Positions 27,912 to 35,158 are shown, numbered from the stretch's first letter. The stretch: 35,158 nt of DNA from Xenorhabdus yunnanensis (GCF_028598805.1 NZ_JAQRFI010000048.1:1-35158), one strand, 5' to 3'. Notes: generated by a model from the letters alone, not told the origin. Made by a program: numbers and translations.

Positions 27912-28672
27912 AACAAACTCTCCTCATATTCTTGCTGGCTGACGATGTGATTCACCAGACGCCCAACACCTTCGACTTCCACAATGACTTCATCTCCCGG
28001 AACAACGTTGGACAGACCTTTGGGTGTTCCTGTAGCGATCATGTCGCCCGGTTGCAGTGTCATGAAATCGCTGAGATAGCTGATTAAGAAAGGAATGTCG
28101 AAGATTAAATCGGCTGTTGTGCCTTGTTGGCGAAGCTCACCGTTCACCCATGTTTTCAAGGTCAGATTATGAGGATCAGCAATCTTCTGCTTATCTATGA
28201 TCCAAGGACCGATTGGGGTGAGTGTATCGCGGCTTTTCACTCGCAGATTGGGGCGATAATAATTTTCCAGATAATCACGAATGGCGTAATCGTTACAAAC
28301 GGTATAACCCGCAACGTAATTCATGGCTTCTTCTTTGGTAACTTTGTGGGCTGGTTCACCAATCACGACAACTAATTCTGCTTCATAATGCATGTATTCC
28401 ACATTATCAGGACGAACAGAAACTTGGCGGTGCCCTGTTAAGCTATTGGCTGCCTTGATGAATACCAAAGGTTCTTCCGGTGGCTTAAACTCCAGCTCTG
28501 TTGCATGGTCGGCATAATTCAGTCCCAGTGCGAACAGAGTTCCATTGGCGGGAGGAAGCCATAAAACTTCGTCACCGCTTACCATATTTCCATCTGGCAG
28601 AAGGATATTTTCCCGTTCGTCAATGTCGACATTTAGATTTTGGTCTTGATAAAAAATTTTGGCATATCTCAT
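27908..28672 (-). CDS. hpaG2: 4-hydroxyphenylacetate degradation isomerase/decarboxylase, C-terminal subunit (HpaG2)
   Basis: A 254-residue fumarylacetoacetate-hydrolase-fold protein equal to the C-terminal half of E. coli HpaG (LNYADHATELEFKPPEEPLV, NNVEYMHYEAELVVVIG-like, GYTVCNDYAIRDYLENYYRP, FMTLQPGDMIATGTPKG). With HpaG1 it should decarboxylate 5-oxopent-3-ene-1,2,5-tricarboxylate and isomerise the product. It has about 45 N-terminal residues (MRYAKIFYQDQ...) that have no counterpart at the fusion joint of E. coli HpaG. A strong GGAGG lies before its ATG, and ATGA overlaps with the hpaG1 stop: a real gene, not a frameshift artefact. Confidence 0.95.
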   Translation of the reverse strand: MRYAKIFYQDQNLNVDIDERENILLPDGNMVSGDEVLWLPPANGTLFALGLNYADHATELEFKPPEEPLVFIKAANSLTGHRQVSVRPDNVEYMHYEAELVVVIGEPAHKVTKEEAMNYVAGYTVCNDYAIRDYLENYYRPNLRVKSRDTLTPIGPWIIDKQKIADPHNLTLKTWVNGELRQQGTTADLIFDIPFLISYLSDFMTLQPGDMIATGTPKGLSNVVPGDEVIVEVEGVGRLVNHIVSQQEYEESLL

Positions 28673-29301
28673 TTTTGACCTCCAGTCAATACAACCGAAT
28701 TTTCCAGGTTAGGGAAGCCTTCGGCCCTGACTGTGACTTTGTCGGCAGGATGGAGAGTGATGCGCTGGTGGGGAGTTCCCAATAGAATTGCATCACCCTC
28801 TTTTAAAGTGGCGAATTCGCTTAATGCTGCCAACAATTCTGGTGCTGAACGGACAAGATCTTGGGTAGACCAGCGATCAACTTCGTGTCCGTTAATCTCG
28901 GTCACGATATCGAGTGATTCCACTGAATGGATCTTGATCATTTGACCTATCGGACAAAAACCATCCCGACATTTTTCTTTAATGGCGGGACGATAAAATG
29001 AAGTTTCTGGCAGGCTAATTTCGTTTGCCAATGCATAACCTGCAATATATTGTTCTGCATCCTGAACTGAAACTTTGCGTGCTGCTTTTCCAATCAACAG
29101 CGCCAGAGTTGCTCCACTTTGCACCGTTTCACCAATGGGATGGGGAATAACATCCCCTGAGTTAATTACGGTATTGCGAGGTTTGATAAACCAAATTGGC
29201 GTTTTTGGGGGGGAATTATAAGGTACTTGGTGAAATGTCTCATGCCAGAAACTGATTTGGCTACTATGGTTGAGGGCAACGGCAAAGACAGTGCCTTTCA
29301 T
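28669..29301 (-). CDS. hpaG1: 4-hydroxyphenylacetate degradation isomerase/decarboxylase, N-terminal subunit (HpaG1)
   Basis: A 210-residue FAH-fold protein equal to the N-terminal half of E. coli HpaG (MKGTVFAVALNHSSQ, PIWFIKPRNTVI, IAGYALANEISLPE, KCRDGFCPIG). It is the first gene of the minus-strand hpa operon. AAGGAG precedes the ATG. It ends with the TGA of an ATGA overlap with hpaG2. The promoter must lie in the long duplicated region shared with divergent hpaR. Confidence 0.95.
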   Translation of the reverse strand: MKGTVFAVALNHSSQISFWHETFHQVPYNSPPKTPIWFIKPRNTVINSGDVIPHPIGETVQSGATLALLIGKAARKVSVQDAEQYIAGYALANEISLPETSFYRPAIKEKCRDGFCPIGQMIKIHSVESLDIVTEINGHEVDRWSTQDLVRSAPELLAALSEFATLKEGDAILLGTPHQRITLHPADKVTVRAEGFPNLENSVVLTGGQK

Positions 29302-29306
29302 TGACA

Positions 29307-29488
29307 GCTCCTTGAAACCTGAATGACGTATAGCAAGATGATTTATTAATAAGGCATGTGGTAATAATCTTCAATATGTTAGATAAATTGTTAATTTTAA
29401 TTGTGATCTATGTAACAGTGCTTTATGATTGCTTGTTTTTTATACACAAAAATCCACTGTTATATTGTTGGTAAAGTCATTTGAGATC
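29307..29488. repeat. Direct repeat copy A in the hpaG1 leader
   Basis: Sub-block A1 (29307-29347) includes the hpaG1 ribosome site; sub-block A2 (29391-29488) is AT-rich and probably promoter-bearing. Both recur in copy B; A1 and B1 agree at 38 of 41 bases. Confidence 0.85.
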
Positions 29489-29500
29489 AAAACTAAGACA

Positions 29501-29826
29501 GTTCCTTGAAACCTGAATGATGTATGGCAAGATGATTTATTGATATGTTGTGTTGACAATACAAAATTAAATATAGAATAAATAGGATTTCATAATTCTG
29601 CTACACATAGTTCCTTCAACCATTTGAATACAAAGTGCTTATGTTGTACAAGGTGTAGCACTATTTTGGAATGTTATTTATATAACGTTGGTTATTCTAT
29701 GTTATATATTCTATATTCCAAATAAATTTATTAATTTTAATCGTGAGCTGTGTAACAATGCTTTGTCTGTAGTTGTTTTTACACATTAAAATTCGTTGTT
29801 ATATTATTGATGGAGTCATTTGAGCT
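29501..29826. repeat. Direct repeat copy B, interrupted by a 146-bp insert
   Basis: B1 (29501-29541) and B2 (29731-29826) repeat A1 and A2 in order. The spacing between sub-blocks is 146 bases longer than in copy A, matching the segment at 29571-29716 bounded by inverted repeats. Confidence 0.8.
29571..29716. mobile_element. 146-bp MITE-like insert with short inverted ends
   Basis: ATATAGAATA at 29571-29580 is inverted as TATTCTATAT at 29707-29716, extendable imperfectly inward and by one base outward. No ORF and no obvious target duplication. AT-richness makes chance repeats possible, but the length equals the extra spacing in repeat copy B. Confidence 0.4.
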
Positions 29827-29986
29827 CGAATCTAACTATTATTAGGTTATCTTTTTTAGGATTTTAAGAGAGAGATTTTTACTTTCTTGTTTATGTTGAA
29901 TTGTTTTTATGAGGGAGTGTCGATAAGCATGATATGATCTTTATTACTTTATGTATTCCACTGTATGAAATATGAAGGACCCTATT

Positions 29987-30064
29987 ATGAATGTGCTTAA
30001 GCCCATTCCGCACCAAAATTGCAATTTATATCTGACTGATTTAACTGAAAAGAGCTTACTCTAA
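29987..30064 (+). CDS. Possible 25-residue leader ORF upstream of hpaR
   Basis: Frame MNVLKPIPHQNCNLYLTDLT... starts at an ATG with GAAGGA about 7 bases upstream and stops two bases before the hpaR ATG, in another frame. hpaR itself lacks a clear ribosome site, so translation could be coupled. No enriched regulatory codons. Not a known peptide. Confidence 0.35.
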   Translation: MNVLKPIPHQNCNLYLTDLTEKSLL

Positions 30065-30066
30065 TT

Positions 30067-30507
30067 ATGACCCAATCATTAATAATTTCATTACTCCAAG
30101 CTAAAGGCACCGCTATGCTTTTCTTCCGGCCTATATTGAAAGATTATAAGTTAACAGAACAGCAATGGCGTATCATATCAATACTAGCACATAGACGTTC
30201 TGTTGATTTTCATGAGTTATCCTGTATCACTTGTATTTTGCGTCCAAGCCTGACAGGTATTTTGATACGTATGGAGCGTGAAGACCTTATCCACCGTATG
30301 AAGCCTTTAAATGATAAGCGCAAACTGTATATTAGCCTGACATCGAAGGGCCAGAAATACTATGATCAGGTAAAAGGGCCGATAAAAGAAAGCTATAAGG
30401 AGATTGAGGCTGCCTTTTCTCCAGAAAAGTTAACTCAATTCCAATGGTTATTGGATGAGTTTAATTCTATCAAAAATAATTCTCCAGACGATATGGATGG
30501 GGTATGA
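30067..30507 (+). CDS. hpaR: MarR-family repressor of the homoprotocatechuate operon
   Basis: A 146-residue winged-helix regulator matching E. coli HpaR (149 residues): LLQAKGTAMLFFRPI, LTEQQWRII, the recognition region CILRPSLTGILIRMEREDLI and the wing RMKPLNDKRKLYISLT. HpaR represses the meta-operon and its own gene until 4-hydroxyphenylacetate or its diol binds. It is divergent from hpaG1. The ATG fits the family N-terminus but has only a weak GAAAAGAG upstream. Confidence 0.95.
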   Translation: MTQSLIISLLQAKGTAMLFFRPILKDYKLTEQQWRIISILAHRRSVDFHELSCITCILRPSLTGILIRMEREDLIHRMKPLNDKRKLYISLTSKGQKYYDQVKGPIKESYKEIEAAFSPEKLTQFQWLLDEFNSIKNNSPDDMDGV

Positions 30508-31037
30508 GATTAAACATTTATAAATATAATAATAATTAGCGACTTGTGAATTTAATGACGAATTAATTTGTTGTTTATTTTAAATGTAGTATAGAGCCGC
30601 AGTAGATGAATTTCATAAAGTTAATTAAAGAAACTTGATATTTATATAAGATATTGCGGCGTTTTTTTTATAAAATATTGAATGAAATATATTAATGATG
30701 TTAATAAAATTTAGTAGAAAAACTAAATTTTTCTTTGTATTTCATACAGTAAATTGAGATTAATAAGAATACTTCTATGAAAATAATAATCCCTATACCA
30801 TAACAATCAAAAGCAAAGGTGATTGAATCATTGTTGAAACGGAAGGTGAGATAACTTTTTGTATTTGAAACATAAACAAAGTTTTTTCAAATCATATAAA
30901 AAATAGCACAAAATAGTTGCACTATAATGAAAACTTTCAAGTAAAGTTGGCTTTCTATACCGTAACTTATTAATAAATCAGACTGACAGAGTGACGGTTC
31001 CTCATCCAGCTTAATCACTGATATAAGGAAAGCCAAC
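30508..31037. other. AT-rich intergenic stretch between hpaR and the SDR gene
   Basis: About 530 bases without a credible ORF on the plus strand. GCCGCA near 30597 and TGCGGC near 30654 followed by a long T run could form a large-loop terminator for hpaR. The right end should carry the SDR gene promoter, and AAGGAAA lies before its ATG. Confidence 0.4.
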
Positions 31038-31817
31038 ATGATGTTCAATGAAGTTAATGTATCGAGTGTTTTGAAAGGTAAGCGAGTGGTGGTGACAGGC
31101 GGAGGGCGTGATTTTGGGCAAGCAGTTTCTGTTTGGTTGGCCCGTGAAGGCGCACATGTTGATCTCTGTGCCCGCCAATTAGCCAGCGTTGAAGCGACAT
31201 GTGGAATTATTCGCAATGAAGGTGGCATAGCTCGAGGTTATCAGTGTGATATGAGTGATGCCCGATCCGTTAGTGATTTCGCCACCCAATTGCTGCAAGA
31301 CAATCAACCTATCGATATTCTGATTTTGAGTGCTGCCCAATGGCTGGAAGGGCATTTAGGAGAAGGTGACCGTGACGCTGATATTGTCAGTACAGTGAAC
31401 TCAGGTATAACAGGTTCTATCCTGCTGACCAAGGCACTCTTGCCGAGCCTGCGCCAGTCAAAAGGTGCCGATATTGTTGCAATGGTATCAGTTTGTGGTA
31501 TTCCTCAATTTACTGAATCCGTCGCTCATCCGGCATTCTTTGCAGCTAAACATGCCATGAGTGGCTTTAGCCAGAACTTAGCCCATCATTTAAGCAAAGA
31601 AAATATTCGCGTGACCGGGCTTTATCCACCTGACTTTGAACTTAATGGTTTTGATGAGGAGTTGGGTGATCATCAAATTGATTATAAAACAACAGGAAAA
31701 CAAATTCTTAACGGTCGTTCAGTGTGGGAAACCCTGCGATTTGTTATCACCCAACCCCGCAGTTGCCATATTAACGCTGTTTACTTCCAAGGCCCGACTT
31801 TTCAGGATCTTGAATAG
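31038..31817 (+). CDS. Short-chain dehydrogenase/reductase-like protein lacking the catalytic Tyr
   Basis: A 259-residue classical SDR fold. The cofactor motif TGGGRDFG (residues 20-27, TGxxxGxG), LSAA at the NNAG position, a structural Asn121 in TVNSGITG and Ser151 in VSVCG are present. The YxxxK pair reads FFAAK: Phe167 stands where the catalytic Tyr is expected, Lys171 is kept. So cofactor binding is likely but ordinary oxidoreductase chemistry is doubtful. Substrate unknown. Monocistronic, ending in a perfect hairpin. No pathway link to the hpa genes is visible. Confidence 0.8.
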   Translation: MMFNEVNVSSVLKGKRVVVTGGGRDFGQAVSVWLAREGAHVDLCARQLASVEATCGIIRNEGGIARGYQCDMSDARSVSDFATQLLQDNQPIDILILSAAQWLEGHLGEGDRDADIVSTVNSGITGSILLTKALLPSLRQSKGADIVAMVSVCGIPQFTESVAHPAFFAAKHAMSGFSQNLAHHLSKENIRVTGLYPPDFELNGFDEELGDHQIDYKTTGKQILNGRSVWETLRFVITQPRSCHINAVYFQGPTFQDLE

Positions 31818-31822
31818 TGTAA

Positions 31823-31854
31823 AGCTGGCTAAGTTCTTTTTGAGTTAGCCAGCT
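31823..31854. terminator. Perfect hairpin between convergent genes
   Basis: AGCTGGCTAA and TTAGCCAGCT form a perfect 10-bp stem around GTTCTTTTTGAG. It lies between the SDR stop and the stop of the convergent 276-residue gene; no T run on either side. Confidence 0.6.
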
Positions 31855-31876
31855 CAATCCAGTAACACTAACTTAT

Positions 31877-32707
31877 TTATTGATTAGCGATTTTGGGATA
31901 TCTGTTTTTTGGGTGATAACTATTCCATTTTTCTTCAGCAAACACTTCACTGTGAGGCACTGCTTTCCCATCCTGCCAAAATTTTAAATTCTGCTTAACT
32001 GCTTCGGTATCTTTATGGCGATATAGCCAACGTAATTCGCTGGACGTTATACTTGCACCATGATCCTTTTTTGATATCACGGTATTAATATCATCCCCAA
32101 TAGTATCGATTAAAAAATGAACAGGGGATTTTCTGTGCATTAACTGATATTCCAATCCAGCTTTACTTGTTTTTTTCCAGAGCGGTACTGCTGCGCTCGG
32201 TGATGGGTTTCTCATTAATGCTGTTAAGAGTGTTTCATCATTTTTAACATTGTATTTAGGATGAGTAGAGAAAAATTCCCTAAATCCCATCGCACGCTTA
32301 TAATCATGTAACTCTTTTTTGATACTTTTATCGCTGGCATATTCTGTTGGTTTACTGGCATCCCAGACAGCATTGGTTATGTCATTTTGTATCAGTATAT
32401 TGTTTTTTATCTTTTCTTTTTTTCCAAGACATTGACCGAATTTGGACAATAATGTTTTTGAAAAATCTGACGTAGGGCCTTTGCGCTTAAATCCCATTTT
32501 ATCTAGCTTTGATAAAGCACTAGCCCTTGGTGCATCCAGACCATAGAGGATATCACCTTGCTTAAATTCATTGATGAGGAACGGTGTTGCTGTTTTTTGC
32601 TGTGAAGTAGGTTCCAGACTTTGATCAATAAGTTGATTATTAGGAAAAATATTACGTGAAGGGTTTTTTGAATATTTTCTCTTTTTTTTATTTTCATATA
32701 CGGGCAT
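31877..32707 (-). CDS. Unknown protein, possible effector
   Basis: A 276-residue protein of no family I can name. The N-terminus is short, very basic and disordered-looking (MPVYENKKKRKYSKNPSRN), then a Q/T-rich linker. A middle part contains KQGDILYGLDAPRASALSKL and FREFFSTHPKYN; the C-terminal 90 residues are compact and look domain-like: SPVHFLIDTIGDD, ITSSELRWLYRHKDT, LKFWQDGKAVPHSEVF. No signal peptide or membrane helix. It lies 264 bases downstream of the deaminase-like gene on the same strand and could be a second effector or a partner; it is large for an immunity protein. GC is low like its neighbour's, suggesting shared acquisition. Confidence 0.6.
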   Translation of the reverse strand: MPVYENKKKRKYSKNPSRNIFPNNQLIDQSLEPTSQQKTATPFLINEFKQGDILYGLDAPRASALSKLDKMGFKRKGPTSDFSKTLLSKFGQCLGKKEKIKNNILIQNDITNAVWDASKPTEYASDKSIKKELHDYKRAMGFREFFSTHPKYNVKNDETLLTALMRNPSPSAAVPLWKKTSKAGLEYQLMHRKSPVHFLIDTIGDDINTVISKKDHGASITSSELRWLYRHKDTEAVKQNLKFWQDGKAVPHSEVFAEEKWNSYHPKNRYPKIANQ

Positions 32708-32971
32708 AACTATTCCTTAATATTTCAATGGGGATGAGCTGTTATTTTTCTGGTTTTTATAGGGCTTAAATCTTTTTACATATTTTCATGTTTAATGAGA
32801 ATGTGGCGATTTATATGAGTAAAGCGTGGTTTAAATGATTATTTGTTAATAATTGGCAGTAAAAATAAATTGGCAATAATGATTGAAATTAATTCTATGA
32901 TTAGGCCGCAAAATAGTTTGTGTATTACAATTTTTCTATGAAACCTTGTTCAGGTTCACAAAGGGAGTCAT

Positions 32972-33883
32972 TTATTGACTTAGTGACTGGGAACGATGGC
33001 GTTTTGCAGTCTGTGCAGAAAAATTGCTGCCTGCACTGTCAACCGTTCCCGTAATTACATTAGCTGGTGACTGAATAATACCCGAACAGTTATGACAAGC
33101 CGGGAAGTCTTGTCCGGCCTTCGTTGTGGTCAACCGTTTGGTGAAAATGGATGATTGAAGCATTGCCTTGGCATAACGAGCTGGGTTGATGGGTTCGGAT
33201 GATTTGCCAACATCCTGATCTGCTTTAATAAATAACTGGTTCAATGCTTGTACTTCTGCATGCAGGCCAGCAATACCTGCCATTGTCGGCAAGATGCCCC
33301 CGTTATGTGCAATATGATTTTCAACCAGACGTTGAGTCATCGGGTGCAACATTTGCCCATTATTTTCATACATGTTTTGCAGCCCTGAAATAAACTTATT
33401 AATATCCTTGACTGAGTATTCTGTTGCCATGTTATCGCTAAATGCACGTGCTATGTCATTACTAAGTTTATTTTTCCAACCTCCTTCTGGTGCGCTTATT
33501 GCAATAGGTTCCTGAGGCAGTAGTTCCACACCGGGAAACAATTTTCCGGGGGCTAAGTTTTGGTTGTTGTTCTTAAAATTAACAAACTCATCTTGATAAA
33601 TGTTGTTATGCAAATAGCCGGCATGGGCAGCAAAGTTTTGCAAAGCCTTTTTGGTATATTTTTTTACCGTTAATGGTTTTTTCTTGGAGGACGGGGGTTG
33701 TTTGGATTCTTCAAGAATTGAATCCGTTTTCTTCTGGAATCTTGTCATGACAGAATGCAACTGGTGCTGATAGGCAGCAGAGACTTTCTCTGTATCTGGT
33801 TTATCAAGATGCAAAGCTTCCAAAGTCGTATTTAACCCGGACTTTTTTTTATAAATCATTTTATTGTCATAACTGTATGTCAT
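32972..33883 (-). CDS. Putative deaminase-fold toxin or effector
   Basis: A 303-residue protein with a C-terminal module that carries the two marks of zinc-dependent cytidine-deaminase-fold toxins. These are LHAEVQALNQLF with His208 and Glu210, and 50 residues later FPACHNCSGII with Cys263 and Cys266 (CxxC). Such HAE/CxxC modules occur in polymorphic toxins (YwqJ-like, MafB19-like and related families). The N-terminal 190 residues are polar, helical and Lys/Gln-rich (MTRFQKKTDSILEESKQPPS), perhaps a delivery or chaperone-binding region; there is no signal peptide, PAAR or Rhs repeat. I start at the Met of MTYSYDNKM, which has AGGAG 7 bases upstream; the longer frame to 34045 has an unlikely hydrophobic extension. 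Target base or substrate unknown. Confidence 0.7.
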   Translation of the reverse strand: MTYSYDNKMIYKKKSGLNTTLEALHLDKPDTEKVSAAYQHQLHSVMTRFQKKTDSILEESKQPPSSKKKPLTVKKYTKKALQNFAAHAGYLHNNIYQDEFVNFKNNNQNLAPGKLFPGVELLPQEPIAISAPEGGWKNKLSNDIARAFSDNMATEYSVKDINKFISGLQNMYENNGQMLHPMTQRLVENHIAHNGGILPTMAGIAGLHAEVQALNQLFIKADQDVGKSSEPINPARYAKAMLQSSIFTKRLTTTKAGQDFPACHNCSGIIQSPANVITGTVDSAGSNFSAQTAKRHRSQSLSQ

Positions 33884-34102
33884 TATTTTCTCCTGAAAAT
33901 TTATTTTGTATATCTTTGGCTTAATTAGAAAAATATCACTCAATAAGATATAGGTATTTTTTCTATCTCTATTGAAGAATTGGTTCTTTGTGAAAATTAT
34001 CAAATGGAAAAAGAAAGAAAATTCAACTGGTGGAATGATCTTCATTCATATATAATTGTTTTTTACTTTCTATCTCCATGAGTAATTAATAAGTCTATAA
34101 TG

Positions 34103-34138
34103 TTAATTAAACTGGTTAATTAAACTGGTTAATTAAAT
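34103..34138. repeat. 13-bp tandem repeat, 2.8 copies
   Basis: TTAATTAAACTGG at 34103-34115 and 34116-34128, with a partial third copy TTAATTAAAT to 34138. It ends three bases before the stop codon of the LysR-like gene. Confidence 0.85.
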
Positions 34139-34140
34139 AT

Positions 34141-34437
34141 CTATATGTCTTTCTGATAAAGTGAATAATAGGGTGATTTATGATTCTTGTAATCCTTTTC
34201 GATATTCTTAAGCTGTTCATAAATTAATGAAACTTTATTGTATAGACATTCACCTTCTTCTGTTAAAGCTAATCCTTGGCTTTTTCTGACAAAGAGTTTT
34301 ACACCTAATGAGAACTCCAATTTTTTTAAGCTACGGCTAATTGGCGACTGTGTGATAAAAAGCTCCTCTGTTGCCTTGTTTATTGATTTATTTTTGGCTA
34401 CGACAATGAAATTTGCTAACTCTCTTGAAAGAAACAC
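34141..34437 (-). CDS. LysR-type DNA-binding domain protein without effector domain
   Basis: A 98-residue protein consisting of the LysR-family winged helix-turn-helix: ELANFIVVAKNKSINKATEE, LFITQSPISRSLKKLE (recognition helix), LGVKLFVRKSQGLALTEEG and then the start of the linker helix (LYNKVSLIYEQLKNIEKDY). The normal 200-residue co-inducer domain is missing; the frame stops at 34141, just past the linker helix. The start is GTG with AAGGAG about 6 bases upstream. Either a truncated gene or a deliberate DNA-binding-only regulator. Confidence 0.8.
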   Translation of the reverse strand: MFLSRELANFIVVAKNKSINKATEELFITQSPISRSLKKLEFSLGVKLFVRKSQGLALTEEGECLYNKVSLIYEQLKNIEKDYKNHKSPYYSLYQKDI

Positions 34438-34925
<488 letters not shown>

Positions 34926-35052
34926 TTAAATACCGGAAAGATTGTTTTTATCTATATTTTTAATACAGATGCCATAATCATCGATTGTGGTAATAATATT
35001 GTTATCATTTAACCAGAGTTCGAAAATTTTATTGATTTCTTCTAAATATTTC
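34926..35052 (-). pseudogene. C-terminal gene remnant abutting the IS30-family end
   Basis: A minus-strand frame of about 41 residues starting at the IS boundary and ending with TAA at 34926. It reads KKYLEEINKIFELWLNDNNI, then TTIDDYGICIKN. It has no start of its own and looks like the tail of a protein broken by insertion. No family recognised. Confidence 0.4.
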
Positions 35053-35158
35053 TTGGATTCACATATTAAGCGCAACACCGTAATGAACGAAGTAAATGAG
35101 TGGGTACTCCTTTAAATAACTCATTCGGTGTTTTGTAATCTCGTGTTTTACGAGGGCG
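35050..35158 (-). mobile_element. IS30-family insertion sequence, end fragment (cut by right edge)
   Basis: The minus strand reads the transposase C-terminus RPRKTRDYKTPNELFKG, characteristic of IS30-family transposases. The plus-strand segment GGATTCACATATTAAGCGCA next to it looks like an IS30-type terminal repeat (compare GATTCAA...TAAGTGCAAC in IS30). A second frame gives HYGVALNM-stop, the usual family ending, so a frameshift separates the body from its normal C-terminus. Confidence 0.7.
35066..35158 (-). pseudogene. IS30-family transposase, C-terminal fragment
   Basis: Thirty residues RPRKTRDYKTPNELFKG and VPTHLLRSLRCCA, to a TAA at 35066. The first 17 residues are typical family sequence; the last 13 are not, whereas the +1 frame reads VHYGVALNM ending at TGA next to the terminal repeat. 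This suggests an indel between about 35080 and 35110. Confidence 0.65.

Larger units (their letters stand above)
29302..30066. promoter_or_regulatory. hpaG1-hpaR divergent regulatory region
   Basis: About 765 bases carrying the divergent promoters and presumably HpaR operators. It contains a direct duplication, with the copy nearer hpaR interrupted by a 146-bp segment with inverted ends, and a small ORF before hpaR. I cannot assign individual promoters with confidence. Confidence 0.6.

Noticed and set aside
27908-29301. hpaG as a frameshifted pseudogene
   Set aside because: The split has a clean ATGA overlap, a GGAGG site for the second gene and an extra N-terminus in HpaG2.
30887-31228. 113-residue minus-strand ORF over the SDR start
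   Set aside because: Antisense to a clear SDR N-terminus, with no recognisable domain.

Overview
The window looks like chromosomal DNA of an enterobacterium of the Morganellaceae, most likely Xenorhabdus or Photorhabdus. This rests on enterobacterial gene blocks (mltD-gloB-yafS-rnhA-dnaQ-tRNA-Asp and tktA-epd-pgk-fbaA) with proteins very close to the E. coli versions, embedded in AT-rich accessory DNA with insertion-sequence debris and toxin-like genes. The genus is an inference; no rRNA or species marker is present.

Layout. Positions 1-345 hold the end of an IS1-family element cut by the left edge, followed by a MepB-family gene (471-1019). Positions 1425-5871 are the conserved housekeeping block: MltD, GloB, a YafS-like methyltransferase, RNase HI, DnaQ and tRNA-Asp, followed by a GNAT acetyltransferase. 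Positions 6956-12634 are central carbon metabolism: tktA, then epd-pgk-fbaA behind a good Cra operator. A DtpB-type peptide transporter follows on the minus strand (12907-14373).

Positions 14968-30507 carry a complete 4-hydroxyphenylacetate (homoprotocatechuate) degradation locus. The structural genes are on the minus strand (hpaG1, hpaG2, hpaE, hpaD, hpaF, gabD, hpaH, hpaI, hpaX, hpaA, then hpaB and hpaC), and the MarR repressor gene hpaR is divergent. HpaBC makes homoprotocatechuate, HpaD opens the ring, HpaE/F/G/H process the chain, HpaI yields pyruvate and succinic semialdehyde, and an embedded GabD takes the latter to succinate. Unlike E. coli, hpaG is split in two and gabD sits inside the operon. 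A 2.2-kb stretch of wreckage (Tn3 transposase remnant, degraded membrane toxin-like/DUF1240-like fragments, another fragment) separates hpaBC from hpaA. The hpaG1-hpaR intergenic region carries a direct duplication, one copy of which is interrupted by a 146-bp segment with inverted ends.

Positions 31038-35158 are accessory: an SDR protein with Phe at the catalytic Tyr position, an unknown basic protein, a putative cytidine-deaminase-fold toxin (HAE and CHNC motifs), a LysR-type DNA-binding domain without effector domain, a 12-unit AAAT microsatellite, a truncated gene tail and the end of an IS30-family element at the right edge. The deaminase-like gene with its unknown partner is the best candidate for something new.
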